Assembly: GCA_028383925.1 (NCBI GenBank) | Contig: JAOEWO010000006.1 | Coordinates: forward strand, 59,711 to 123,710 | Source: Winogradskyella sp. | GTDB lineage: Bacteria; Bacteroidota; Bacteroidia; Flavobacteriales; Flavobacteriaceae | DNA length: 64,000 nucleotides | Reading direction: 5' to 3' | Part shown: positions 39,258-48,253 of the stretch, piece by piece | Numbering within the stretch: position 1 is the first letter of the stretch | Layout: each line of letters starts with the position of its first letter | Notes under the pieces: generated by a model | What the model was told of the DNA's origin: nothing | Seen by the model: only the letters and a program-made list of their open reading frames with translations | Database searches by the model: none | Program-made: the position numbers and the translations under genes

Positions 39258-40271
39258 CTATCTTATCAATGCAAAGTGACCTTTAAGTATTGTTTTTTGT
39301 GCATTAATCACCACAGAGCCTTTGTACCAGTAATCCGTAGATGGTAGGTTAATGTTGTTTAGTGTGCCATCCCAACCACGGCTATTTTTATTTAGGGTGA
39401 AAATAAATTTCCCAAATCGATCAAAAATATTTAGTTCTAAATACTCTAATTGATTGGCGCCTTTAATTTCCCAAAAATCATTTTTAGCGTCATTATTTGG
39501 AGTGAAAAATTTTGGGACTTCAAATACAAAGACCTCAATACTTAAACTCTCACAGCCATTAATATCAATGACTTCCAATGTATGCGGTCCTGCGGCAACA
39601 TTAATAAACGTTGAACTGTTTTGTGGGTTACCATTATCTAGAGAATAAACATATTCGCCATTACCTTGTACTACAATACTAATAATATTTAGAGGCGAAA
39701 AATTTGATACGCTAATAGTTGTTATTTCAGCTGAAGAAGAGCTTATAACTTCAAAATAGTTTTCTGAAGTACATCCGTTTTCAGAGGTGACTATTACCCA
39801 ATAGTTACCTATTTCATTAATGTCAATTACAGCAGTGGTGGCTCCTGTAGACCATAAATACGTATTATTATTAGTAGTCTGCTGCGCATTAACCATAAGT
39901 GGTATATCGTTTTCACAGAGCACCATGACGGGATCTAAATTTAATACAGGGTATTGTTGCAGTATAATATTAAAGTTTGTAATCGAGTAACATCCCGTTG
40001 TGTTATTTTCAATTCTCACATAAATTAATTCATTATGCTGGCTATTATAGATATATGAAAGGGTATCCGTCGCATTTTGAGCATTTTCTAAAGTATTATA
40101 ATAGCGCACTGTAAAAAGTGATGGATCTTCATTTTGTAATAGTAAGGTATTTTGGGTTTCTAAATTTATAGTTTCTACACCGTCGTTATTGGTATCACAA
40201 ATGGCGAAAATTGCGATTGACTGTATAATTGGAATAGGATTTATTTGAAACTCAAAAATTACTAGACGATG
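39258..40271 (-). pseudogene. 5'-truncated T9SS type-B sorted adhesin (gliding-motility-associated C-terminal domain)
   Basis: This open frame of about 337 codons has no plausible start: the first usable codon is GTG at 40109, yet homologous sequence continues upstream to about 40260 ('ICDTNNDGVETINL'), just before an in-frame stop at 40272-40274. It begins mid-repeat in the Ig-like units typical of these giant surface proteins and ends with the type-B sorting domain: 'FFTPNNDAKNDFWEI', 'IFDRFGKFIFTL', 'GWDGT' and 'YWYKG'. Intact members have signal peptides and thousands of residues and are exported by the type IX system. This is the surviving 3' end of such a gene. Confidence 0.8.
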
Positions 40272-40652
40272 CTAAACTTTTAATTTTTAGTAAAAATAGA
40301 CGTGAGGCTTATTTATATTACACAAGCCAATTTAAATAACAATTAGAAGTAATTTTTAAAGGAACACAACTTTTATACAGACGTTGCTCAGAAGTATTAT
40401 GGTGTAGAGAAAATGAATAATTTAACGATGCTTGTAGTCATGCGTATTGTTTAAAAATTAGTCAAACCAAAAGGTTTATAACGTTTGTTGCTGACCCATT
40501 TGTTAGTATGTTGTAGCTACCAAAAAATGGTTTGCAATTTTCAGCAAATTTCACTCTTGAAATTTTATTAGCACTAGAACAATGTAGTATTTAGTTTAAC
40601 GATAGTTGGCTTTTAGTTTGTGACGGATTAATCAATAGTTATTGGTTAGTGT
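40272..40652 (+). other. Gene-free stretch with an unresolved coding remnant
   Basis: Directly beyond the break in the T9SS fragment, one plus-strand frame reads protein-like pieces separated by stops: 'KLLDDAKLLIFSKNRREAY' (about 40257-40313), then 'FKGTQLLYRRCSEVLW' and 'CLKISQTKRFITFVADPF' (to about 40500). I cannot assign a family. The junction suggests two unrelated decayed genes joined by a deletion. The remainder to 40652 shows nothing recognisable. Confidence 0.35.
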
Positions 40653-40692
40653 AAAAAAAAACCAGTCGCTAGTTTTAAACTAACGACTGGTT
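40653..40692 (-). terminator. Terminator of the two-lipoprotein unit
   Basis: On the minus strand the hairpin AACCAGTCGTTAGTTT / AAACTAGCGACTGGTT (one mismatch in the stem) is followed by eight T. It lies 65 bases after the stop codon of the lipocalin-like lipoprotein gene and closes the minus-strand pair 42345-40757. Confidence 0.8.
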
Positions 40693-40756
40693 GCTATTAA
40701 TCAATCTGTGAGAAAGTTAAGGGGGGACTTAATTAAAAAAAAGTCATTCATTTTAA

Positions 40757-41230
40757 TTAGTTCTTTTCAAAAGTCAATCTATCTGTATTAACATTATCAT
40801 CACTTATATCACTAAGTTCAATTTTTGTGGCAGATGTAGATACAACATCCCAATCTTCATTTAGTTCTTCAAAATCATTTGAATCAGATACAGGGAAAAA
40901 GATATTGAATTCAATATCATTAGAGCCGTCATCATCACTACTATCATTTGCAACAGACCAAGTACCAGATAGTGTAGTTGTGCCATTAGATGCTGTTAAT
41001 GTTCCATTAGATTCAAAAGTGAAATTATAACCTGTAAAATCGGAAGTTTTATCTAGTCCTAAATCGATGAGACTAGTAACACGCCAAGTACCAGATTCAA
41101 TGTTAGCTTCGATTTGAGCAATTTGTTGCGTATTGTCAATTGGGTTTTCATCATCATTGTTAGAACAACTAGACAATGCTATAGAAAAACTCATTAATGT
41201 TAATAGGCCGAAATAAAATCTTTTTTTCAT
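40757..41230 (-). CDS. Lipocalin-like lipoprotein
   Basis: This 157-residue lipoprotein has a signal of K/R then 'LLTLMSFSIALSSCSNN' with the lipobox Cys near residue 22, followed by an acidic linker and a lipocalin-like beta domain ('GTWRVTSLIDLG', 'GYNFTFESNGTLTASNG', 'LSGTWSVANDS'). I chose the ATG at 41230, not 41281, because it places basic residues directly before the hydrophobic core. It follows the aspartate-rich lipoprotein gene by 44 bases, and its domain resembles the C-terminus of that protein, so the two probably arose by duplication. Ligand unknown. Confidence 0.8.
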   Translation of the reverse strand: MKKRFYFGLLTLMSFSIALSSCSNNDDENPIDNTQQIAQIEANIESGTWRVTSLIDLGLDKTSDFTGYNFTFESNGTLTASNGTTTLSGTWSVANDSSDDDGSNDIEFNIFFPVSDSNDFEELNEDWDVVSTSATKIELSDISDDNVNTDRLTFEKN

Positions 41231-41274
41231 AATTTTTAATTTAAATATGGGTAAAATCCCTAAAATTATTACGG

Positions 41275-42345
41275 CTAACAATTACTTTTAAATGTAAGTT
41301 CATCATCATTAGCTTTTTCAAACTCAATTTCTTTTTCACCAGACTCTTGCTCAATTTCTTGTAAATTCCAAGTACCGCTAAAGTCTGGCAGAGCTGGGAT
41401 GTCAATTACAAAATCAATATTGTTTGCTGAACCAGATACAGACCAAGTTCCAGTTATTGTGTTTCCATTTTCAGTTATGGTTAGGGTACCATCAGTTTCA
41501 AAAGAAAAAAGATAGCCGTTATATTGGTCTTGAATTTCATTATCATTTACCTCAAATTCTTCAACCATCCAATCTGTGCAATTAACGAGTATAGACTCTA
41601 AATTACTTGTAGTACAATCATCACAATCATCATCGTTATAGTCATTATCATCATCTTCGTCACACGTATCTTCTGCATCTTCAATAGCCATTTCTAATTC
41701 ATTTATACTATTAATAGTGAGTGGTGTTCCATCTGCAAGAATAACGGTAATAGGAAAGCTTATGGTGACCGCTGCAAAATCATCTAAATCATCAATAAAG
41801 TCATACATATCATTATCATTATTTATAATAATAGTATCAACTAAGTCATTATTTTCGTTGAAAATAGAGGCACTTATTGGATATTCAAAATCAATACATT
41901 CTATATCATCATCAGTAGCGTTTTCTGCTGGGCATTGTGCAATTAATGCAAGTAACTCTGGATAGGTATTAACAACAGTTGTTGTGTAATCTTCAAAAAC
42001 TATAGTAATAGGAAAGATAATATCTAAGGTATCTGTGTCATTATTGTCAGCATCAAATAGATCTTCTATGGTTTGGTAATCGTCTGCAGAATCTACAACA
42101 ATTTGTGTTCCGTTAGCTACAACAGTAACAGGTAGATCTACACTAAAGCAACTGGCATTATCAATAATATTATCAAAAGAGCCATCGTTTAAAGAGGTTT
42201 TACTCATTAAACTAGCAATTGAAGAATTAGCTAACAATGTTTCTTCTACAGGTGGATCTATAGACATATCATCTTCTGTACGGCAAGAAGTTAAAATTGC
42301 AAAACTGCAAATTAGGGTAAGTAATAATGGTTTTAAAGTTTTCAT
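41275..42345 (-). CDS. Aspartate-rich repeat lipoprotein with lipocalin-like C-terminal domain
   Basis: This 356-residue lipoprotein (signal 'LLLTLICSFAILTSCRTED', Cys about residue 21) contains about four repeats of a 45-residue beta unit: 'VDLPVTVVANGTQIVVDS', 'IIFPITIVFEDYTTTVV', 'FEYPISASIFNENNDLV' and 'ISFPITVILADGTPLTI', each followed by a helix-like 'el..li' segment and a Cys. A highly acidic linker ('TCDEDDDNDYNDDDCDDC') leads to a lipocalin-like domain ('GYLFSFETDGTLTITENG', 'ITGTWSVSG'). The family is not known to me. It is divergent from the ECF sigma-FecR-TonB receptor operon (151-base spacer) and may be a surface partner of that receptor. Confidence 0.75.
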   Translation of the reverse strand: MKTLKPLLLTLICSFAILTSCRTEDDMSIDPPVEETLLANSSIASLMSKTSLNDGSFDNIIDNASCFSVDLPVTVVANGTQIVVDSADDYQTIEDLFDADNNDTDTLDIIFPITIVFEDYTTTVVNTYPELLALIAQCPAENATDDDIECIDFEYPISASIFNENNDLVDTIIINNDNDMYDFIDDLDDFAAVTISFPITVILADGTPLTINSINELEMAIEDAEDTCDEDDDNDYNDDDCDDCTTSNLESILVNCTDWMVEEFEVNDNEIQDQYNGYLFSFETDGTLTITENGNTITGTWSVSGSANNIDFVIDIPALPDFSGTWNLQEIEQESGEKEIEFEKANDDELTFKSNC

Positions 42346-42495
42346 AAGATTTTTGTGTTTATTTATTTAATAAGCAGTTTTTAAAATGATGTTTAGTAAC
42401 CTGCTTTATAATTAAAACAACTGTCTGTAAAAATGTCCCAAAAAAAATAATATTATTTTTTGTATACCTTTACAGCCTAAATATAACTATATAAT

Positions 42496-43017
42496 TTGTC
42501 TAAAAATTTACATACAAATATTTGTGATAAATTGCTTTTTTCTAAGCTCTATAACAAGTACGCACAAAGCCTTAGTGATATATTTTACTACAAATACGGT
42601 GCGCAATTAAATCCTTCAGATAAAGTACAGGATGCATTTATTAAAATGTGGGAGAACTGCGCTAAAGTAACTACCCAAACCGCAAAATCTTACGTATATA
42701 CTGTGGCCAATAATATGATGCTTAACGAGGTAAAGCACCAAAAAGTAGTTCTTAACTACAATAAAGTAAAGCCAAAAGACTACACTAACGAAACCCCAGA
42801 GTTTTTACTGCGTAAAGAACAGTTTCTTGAACGCTATAAAAAAGTACTTTCAAGTCTTAAGCCTGAACAAAGGGAGGCTTTTATGTTAAATAAAATAGAA
42901 GGTAAAACGCATAAAGAAATTGGCGAGATGATAGGTGTTACAAGAAAAATAGTAGGGCATCGTATTTATGCAGCATTTGCCATCCTCGCAGCGCAATTAG
43001 AAGATTTTAAATTATAA
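42496..43017 (+). CDS. ECF-type RNA polymerase sigma-70 factor
   Basis: This 173-residue sigma factor has region 2 around 'DKVQDAFIKMWENCA' and region 4 helix-turn-helix 'LKPEQREAFMLNKIEGKTH' followed by 'KEIGEMIGVTRKIVGHRIY'. The start appears to be TTG at 42496. It is followed by a FecR-family anti-sigma gene (54 bases) and a TonB receptor with an STN domain. This is the cell-surface signalling arrangement, in which an occupied receptor releases the sigma factor to drive its own operon. A TACCTTTA box at 42465-42472 is a weak promoter candidate. Confidence 0.92.
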   Translation: MSKNLHTNICDKLLFSKLYNKYAQSLSDIFYYKYGAQLNPSDKVQDAFIKMWENCAKVTTQTAKSYVYTVANNMMLNEVKHQKVVLNYNKVKPKDYTNETPEFLLRKEQFLERYKKVLSSLKPEQREAFMLNKIEGKTHKEIGEMIGVTRKIVGHRIYAAFAILAAQLEDFKL

Positions 43018-43071
43018 TAATTTATGGGACATTACCAGTTGAAGTTGTTTTAAAAATATAACCTGAAGTAA

Positions 43072-43977
43072 ATGTATAAAGACGACCTTATAAAAAAATG
43101 GTTAGAAAATGACCTTAGCTTAGAAGCGCAAAATGCTTTTGATGAATTAGAAAACAGCAGCCTTTTTAAGGAAATTATAGCCGAAGGCAAACGTTTTAAA
43201 GGGCAGAATTCATCTAAAGTATCAAATTTTGAAAATCTTGAAACACAACTTGAACAAGAACCAAAGCGCACGACTAATTGGACTAGAGTATTAATGAAAA
43301 TTGCGGCTGTGTTTGTTCTTGGATTTGGGCTTTATTTTGTTTTTGACAATAACCAAAATAATACCTTTACAACCCAGCTTGCACAAACCGATCAAATTAC
43401 ACTTCCAGATAATTCTATAGTAACTTTAAACGAATTATCATCTTTAGATTTTAGTGAAAAAAGTTGGGATACTAAACGCAGTCTACAATTAAACGGTGAG
43501 GCCTATTTTAAAGTAGCTAAGGGAAAACGCTTTGATGTTAATACCGATTTTGGTTCCGTTAGTGTATTAGGAACACAATTCAATGTAATAGCACGAGATA
43601 CTATTTTTAGCGTTATTTGCTATGAAGGATTAGTGCAAGTAAACTACAATAATAAAATAACTAAACTCCCAGCAGGTAAAGCGTATCATATTATAAATGG
43701 AAAGTCAGAAGCATTTGATGTTTCGGTAATTCAGCCAGAATGGTTGCAAAATATGAAGGTTTTTGAGCAGGCGCAACTTGTAGATGTTATCGCAGCTATT
43801 GAAGGTCATTACAACATAAAAATTGTTACAGAAAATATAGAGGGTTCTATGTTATTTACAGGAGCATTTGTGCTCAATAATTTAGATAATGCTCTTAAAG
43901 CAACTACTGGAAGTCTTAATCTGACCTACGAAATAAAAAATCAAAACGAGGTCATAATTAGGGATGCAAAAGAGTAA
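43072..43977 (+). CDS. FecR-family anti-sigma/signal transducer
   Basis: This 301-residue bitopic protein has a cytoplasmic N-terminal anti-sigma part (about residues 1-70), one membrane span ('IAAVFVLGFGLYFVF', about residues 78-92), a periplasmic FecR domain ('ITLPDNSIVTLNELSSLDF', 'GEAYFKVAKGKRFDVNT', 'VLGTQFNVIA') and a C-terminal DUF4974-like domain. It holds the upstream sigma factor inactive until the receptor signals. The 3' end overlaps the receptor gene by 14 bases. Confidence 0.92.
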   Translation: MYKDDLIKKWLENDLSLEAQNAFDELENSSLFKEIIAEGKRFKGQNSSKVSNFENLETQLEQEPKRTTNWTRVLMKIAAVFVLGFGLYFVFDNNQNNTFTTQLAQTDQITLPDNSIVTLNELSSLDFSEKSWDTKRSLQLNGEAYFKVAKGKRFDVNTDFGSVSVLGTQFNVIARDTIFSVICYEGLVQVNYNNKITKLPAGKAYHIINGKSEAFDVSVIQPEWLQNMKVFEQAQLVDVIAAIEGHYNIKIVTENIEGSMLFTGAFVLNNLDNALKATTGSLNLTYEIKNQNEVIIRDAKE

Positions 43978-46468
43978 TTGGCTTTATATCGTTTTACTTT
44001 GCGTCTTTTGGTCTCTTCAGGCACAAGCGCAAACTTCAGTAGAAAAGATTCCGCTTAAAGTGGTGCTCGATAGTTTATCAGAACAATATCAAGTAAAATT
44101 CAATTATAAGAGCGATTTATTACGAGAAATAACCGTGTTCCCGCTTTCGCGAAAGCGCACACTTATGGAACATCTAAGTCGCTTAGAGAATGAAACTGCA
44201 TTAAAATTCACTAAGATAGGTGCGTTCATTTTTACCATTACAAAACCAATAAAAATTTGTGGTTATTTACAAGATGTTTATACATCTCAACCACTTCAAA
44301 GCGCTACCATAGTTGGTGTAGAAGAAAAAAGTGTAAGTGATGTTGAAGGGTTTTTTGAAATGATTGTAGCCTCCTTAGACGAAGAAATCGAAATTAGATT
44401 TTTAGGTCTTAAAACTATAAAACGAAAGGCTAGATTCTTTAATTCTTTACAATGTTCTGTAATTAAAATGTATGAACAAGAAGAACAAATGGCTTCTGTT
44501 GTTTTAGAAGGCTATTTAGTGCGAGGTATTGATAAAAGAAATGACGGTGCTACATCTATAAATTTTTCTAGATTTACTGCGCTTCCTGGTCTTATAGAGA
44601 CCGATGTACTACAAACGGTACAAGCACTTCCAGGTGTCTTAAGTACTGACGAAACCGTGTCTAATATTAATATTAGAGGTGGCTCACATGATCAAAATTT
44701 AATTCTTTGGGATGGTATAAAAATGTATCAATCTGGACATTTTTTTGGCTTAATTTCTAGTTTTAATCCACAAATCACAAAAATAGCTACTGTTATAACT
44801 AATGGTACAGATGCTGCCTTCACTGATGGTGTTTCGGGAACTATAAAAATGAATACTGATAAAAAGATACAGAAAGAATTTAAAGGTAGTTTTGGGCTTA
44901 ACTTTATTAGTGCCGACATTTTTGCAGATATCCCATTAGGGAACAAATCATCATTACAATTAGCAGCTCGAAAATCTGTAGATGATGTGTTTCGCACACC
45001 AACTTACAATGCTTATTTTGATAGAGTAACGCAACAGACGGAAATTGAGAGCAATGTTGAAAGTGTGGCAAATTCAAACCAAAATTTCAGCTTCTATGAC
45101 ACGTCCTTTCGCTGGCTCTATAATCCTTCAGATAAGGACCGCATTCGACTAAACTTTATTTTATTTGATAATAATTTAACCTTCGATGAAAGATTCACTA
45201 CCAATACTATTTTAGAGACAAGACAGAGTACGCTTTTACAGAATAGTATAGGGTTAGCACTAAGTTATGAACGTGAATGGAACGAACGCTTTTTTACTTA
45301 TTTTTATGTTTATAATACGGACTATAAATTACAAGCCATAAATTCTGACGTGCTTTTAGAACAACTTTTTTTACAAGAAAATATAGTTTCTGAAACTGGT
45401 GTAAAATTTAAAGGTCTCTACAAATGGCAAGACTTACAATTAGAAGCAGGGTATCAATTTACAGAGTCAGAAGTTGTGAATATAAATGATATTGATGTCC
45501 CTCGTTTTTTAAGAAGAGATTCAGAAATATTAAGAGAGCAGGCCTTTTTTACACAAGCTATTTATCAAAATGAGAATAGAGATTTGTCAATACGACCTGG
45601 TGTAAGAATAAATTACATAAACGAATTTGATGAATTCATCATAGAACCAAGGCTGAGTATTAGACAAAATATCGGGCAATATTTTCAGATAGAAGCGCTA
45701 GGAGAATATAAACATCAAAATACCTCTCAAATAGTAAACTTTCAGAATGATTTTTTGGGTGTGGAAAAAAGAAGATGGCAACTTGCGGATAATGCGGAAA
45801 TCCCTATTTTAAAAAGCAGGCAAGCTTCGCTCGGTATGCAATATACTAAACAAGGCTGGTTGCTAGATGCTACTGGTTACTATAAAGCGGTAGACGGTAT
45901 TACATTACAAAGTCAAAGCTTTACTACAAAATATGAGTTTGAGCGCACTACAGGAAGTTATGATGTATTTGGTGTGGATTTTTTGGTGCGTAAGCAAATT
46001 AAAAGTGTAAGTAGTTGGTTTAGTTATTCGTATATGGTGAATGATTATATGTTTAGAGCTATAGAAGAAACTCAGTTTCCGAGTAACTTCGACAATACCC
46101 ATTCTTTTACTTTAGGCACTACATATTCTAATAATAATTTCAATATCTCTGGAGGATTAAATTATAGAACCGGAAAGCCAACATCTGTTCCTGAACAGGG
46201 AAATGAGATTGTAGATGAAGAAATCAACTTTGGTATAGCTAATAGTACAAGGTTAGAAGACTATTTTAGAGTAGATATATCTGCACAATACAAATTTAAA
46301 ATATCTGAAGGTTTAAGGTCTGAAGTAGGCGCCTCTGTATGGAATGCTTTTAATACAGAAAATACTATCAATAACTACTATAGGGTTGGTTTAGATAATA
46401 CACTAAACAAATTTTCAAGACAAGCGTTAGGTCTCACTACTAATTTTATGATTCGTTTGTATTTTTAG
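43964..46468 (+). CDS. TonB-dependent outer-membrane receptor with STN signalling and carboxypeptidase-like domains
   Basis: This is an 834-residue receptor. The signal peptide is followed by an STN domain ('PLKVVLDSLSEQYQVKFNY', residues about 28-95) that contacts FecR, then a carboxypeptidase-regulatory-like beta domain (about residues 100-175), the plug ('TVQALPGVLSTDETVSNIN', 'IRGGSHDQNLILWDG') and a 22-strand barrel ending in the aromatic 'FMIRLYF'. It overlaps fecR by 14 bases, so the three-gene operon is complete. No SusD-like partner follows. The divergent repeat lipoprotein at 41275-42345 is the best candidate accessory component. Substrate unknown. Confidence 0.92.
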   Translation: MQKSNWLYIVLLCVFWSLQAQAQTSVEKIPLKVVLDSLSEQYQVKFNYKSDLLREITVFPLSRKRTLMEHLSRLENETALKFTKIGAFIFTITKPIKICGYLQDVYTSQPLQSATIVGVEEKSVSDVEGFFEMIVASLDEEIEIRFLGLKTIKRKARFFNSLQCSVIKMYEQEEQMASVVLEGYLVRGIDKRNDGATSINFSRFTALPGLIETDVLQTVQALPGVLSTDETVSNINIRGGSHDQNLILWDGIKMYQSGHFFGLISSFNPQITKIATVITNGTDAAFTDGVSGTIKMNTDKKIQKEFKGSFGLNFISADIFADIPLGNKSSLQLAARKSVDDVFRTPTYNAYFDRVTQQTEIESNVESVANSNQNFSFYDTSFRWLYNPSDKDRIRLNFILFDNNLTFDERFTTNTILETRQSTLLQNSIGLALSYEREWNERFFTYFYVYNTDYKLQAINSDVLLEQLFLQENIVSETGVKFKGLYKWQDLQLEAGYQFTESEVVNINDIDVPRFLRRDSEILREQAFFTQAIYQNENRDLSIRPGVRINYINEFDEFIIEPRLSIRQNIGQYFQIEALGEYKHQNTSQIVNFQNDFLGVEKRRWQLADNAEIPILKSRQASLGMQYTKQGWLLDATGYYKAVDGITLQSQSFTTKYEFERTTGSYDVFGVDFLVRKQIKSVSSWFSYSYMVNDYMFRAIEETQFPSNFDNTHSFTLGTTYSNNNFNISGGLNYRTGKPTSVPEQGNEIVDEEINFGIANSTRLEDYFRVDISAQYKFKISEGLRSEVGASVWNAFNTENTINNYYRVGLDNTLNKFSRQALGLTTNFMIRLYF

Positions 46469-46696
46469 ATAATCACAGTTTTATTGTCACAATTAATGTT
46501 TAGAGTTGCTATTTAATGAAGTCTTCATCATAGATATTTACTTGGGTAAATCTTAATCATTGTAATTATTAGATTAATAGCTTCTCTCAAAAAGGTCGAA
46601 CTCAGTTTTCTCAAGCGCACTAAACAGAACAAATTCTTAATATTAGGATGGCCCCGTTTTTTATTCTTTCTAAATTTCTTATCAAGACAAAATATC

Positions 46697-46798
46697 TTTA
46701 AAAGTAGCGGTTTTACATCTTATAATTCGTTTTTTGTATCCTTTAAAAAACATACAGGTCTAGTGCTAAAAGATTATTTACAGTACAAAAGTGATTAA
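46697..46798 (+). pseudogene. AraC-family DNA-binding domain remnant (last 33 codons)
   Basis: The frame ends 'SSGFTSYNSFFVSFKKHTG' and then 'LVLKDYLQYKSD' before TAA at 46796-46798. This is the second helix-turn-helix of an AraC/XylS regulator (GF-x-S-x-x-x-F-x-x-x-FK-x-x-x-G). Upstream the frame gives only low-complexity F/L residues, so the rest of the gene has been lost. The spacer 46469-47154 otherwise holds AT-rich DNA and a short motif (TTTTTCGATTAAAAATGAGT at 46924) that recurs at 47828. Confidence 0.65.
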
Positions 46799-47154
46799 GA
46801 GCAGTAAATGACGAAACATAAAAATATATAAACGTTACAATTTTACATTTTTATTGAAAAGGGTGATTTATAACGTTACTTATATCCACTTTTTACTTTG
46901 ATAAAATGTGTCACTTTGAGTGCGTTTTTCGATTAAAAATGAGTGTGATTTGTATAGAGAAGCAAAATTTAAGTTCTAAAATCGTTCTTAGTACAATTAT
47001 TTGCCCTCAAAACCACCTGAATTGACGTAACTTTAATTTATGAATGCAAAATGTACAAGAGGTATAGCGTATTAAGAAGTACGGTAAGTTGTTTTAGAGC
47101 TAGTAATGGTGAAAATAATATGACGTTTGTATCCGTTTAGCATACTTTTGGTCT

Positions 47155-47538
47155 TTAGTAAATGCGTTTAAAGGTTAAGGTGCTTAGTATTTTTTTAAGG
47201 CGTTTAGAGGGTTTATACACTATTTTAGCCATTTTAATGTGAGATTTCCCTAAGGGTTCAGGGCTATCAGCACCCGTGCCTGTTAAGGTAAGCGCAAAGG
47301 TACCCAAACTATCTATCTTAACTATTTTACCTTCTGCTAAAGCCTCGCCAATAACAGCACTCATAGAGATGAGTACACCATAACAATCACCTGGGGTTAA
47401 ACTAGACCGGCTCGAAATAATATCTGCAACCTGTTCTAAGTCTATAGTCCCTTTGCTTACTGCACAAGGGTAATATTTTATTTGTGGAGGTGTACTTATA
47501 TTATTTTGCTTAGGCACCATTTTGAATTGTACTGGCAT
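47155..47538 (-). CDS. HU-family (IHF/HU-like) DNA-binding protein
   Basis: This 127-residue basic protein belongs to the extended HU-like family found in many copies in Bacteroidota. A variable N-terminal strand region ('IKYYPCAVSKGTIDLEQVA') precedes the HU fold ('SLTPGDCYGVLISMSAVIG', 'LAEGKIVKIDSLGTFALTL') and a lysine-rich tail ('KPSKRLKKIL'). Such proteins bend DNA, and many are linked to mobile or surface-polysaccharide loci. It is a single gene in an accessory stretch. Its promoter region contains four copies of an inverted motif, suggesting dedicated regulation. Confidence 0.8.
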   Translation of the reverse strand: MPVQFKMVPKQNNISTPPQIKYYPCAVSKGTIDLEQVADIISSRSSLTPGDCYGVLISMSAVIGEALAEGKIVKIDSLGTFALTLTGTGADSPEPLGKSHIKMAKIVYKPSKRLKKILSTLTFKRIY

Positions 47539-47570
47539 GTTTTTGTTTTTTTAACAGCAATATAAGTAAT

Positions 47571-47650
47571 TTCCCTAGAGTAATAAGTATATTACTCTAG
47601 GGAAGTAAATTATTTCCCCTAGGGTAATGTTAAATATACTTTAGGGGAAA
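47571..47650. promoter_or_regulatory. Four inverted copies of a TTCCCCTARRGTAAT motif upstream of the HU-like gene
   Basis: TTCCCTAGAGTAATA (47571-47585) faces its exact complement (47590-47604) across four bases, a perfect 15-bp inverted repeat. A second, looser pair follows: TTTCCCCTAGGGTAATG (47613-47629) faces TTTCCCCTAAAGTATAT read on the other strand (47634-47650). The block begins 33 bases upstream of the HU-like start codon. Two inverted pairs of the same half-site look more like dimeric-regulator operators than a terminator. Confidence 0.6.
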
Positions 47651-47814
47651 AGTAAAATGTACTAAGTGGTTTGGTAAAACATCGCCTAGCTTTTGTTTAT
47701 TAACGCAGTGTATGCGTTGTTTAAATTAACTTGTATTCCCTTTTGTGTCTTTAGAAAATATGTTTTTTTAATTTTGAGTATTGCTAGTGGTTACATAGTT
47801 GTCTTTAGAGTCTT

Positions 47815-48009
47815 TAACCTGTTGTACATTTTTCGATTAAAAAATGAGTATAAGTAACCCGTTGTGCATTTTGGCTTAAAAAACATCAAAATGTCTAAAA
47901 TTTTCGCTTTTTTTTTCTCAATCCTAAAGTATGAATCGAAAATTTCATCGATATTACCTTTGGGATTAGGGCAAAATTGATGAAATCAATCAAAATGCAC
48001 AACAGGTTA
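47815..48009. mobile_element. Small MITE-like element with 18-bp terminal inverted repeats
   Basis: TAACCTGTTGTACATTTT (47815-47832) and AAAATGCACAACAGGTTA (47992-48009) are inverted with 17 of 18 matching. A third copy, TAACCCGTTGTGCATTTT, lies in direct orientation at 47855-47872. The interior is non-coding and partly self-complementary (CAATCCTAAAG around 47920 against CTTTGGGATTAG near 47960). No target duplication is evident. The rest of the spacer 47539-48253 is the operator block and AT-rich DNA without genes. Confidence 0.5.
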
Positions 48010-48253
48010 TAATGAGTATCTAGCAGCAGAATTTTACTTTTTTAAATAGTTTTAGTTACCATTTTACCACCTCAAAGTCATTAGAATTGACTTAGCATTT
48101 TATTTTAATACAAAAAGCAAAACAGATTATATACACCTAAAAATAAGCTAATAAAAACAGAGCGATTCGTTTAGATTTTAAAAAAAATATATGCATATTT
48201 GTATTTAAATCTTCCTCCAACATATTATTTAAATATTTATACAGTTTAATTCT

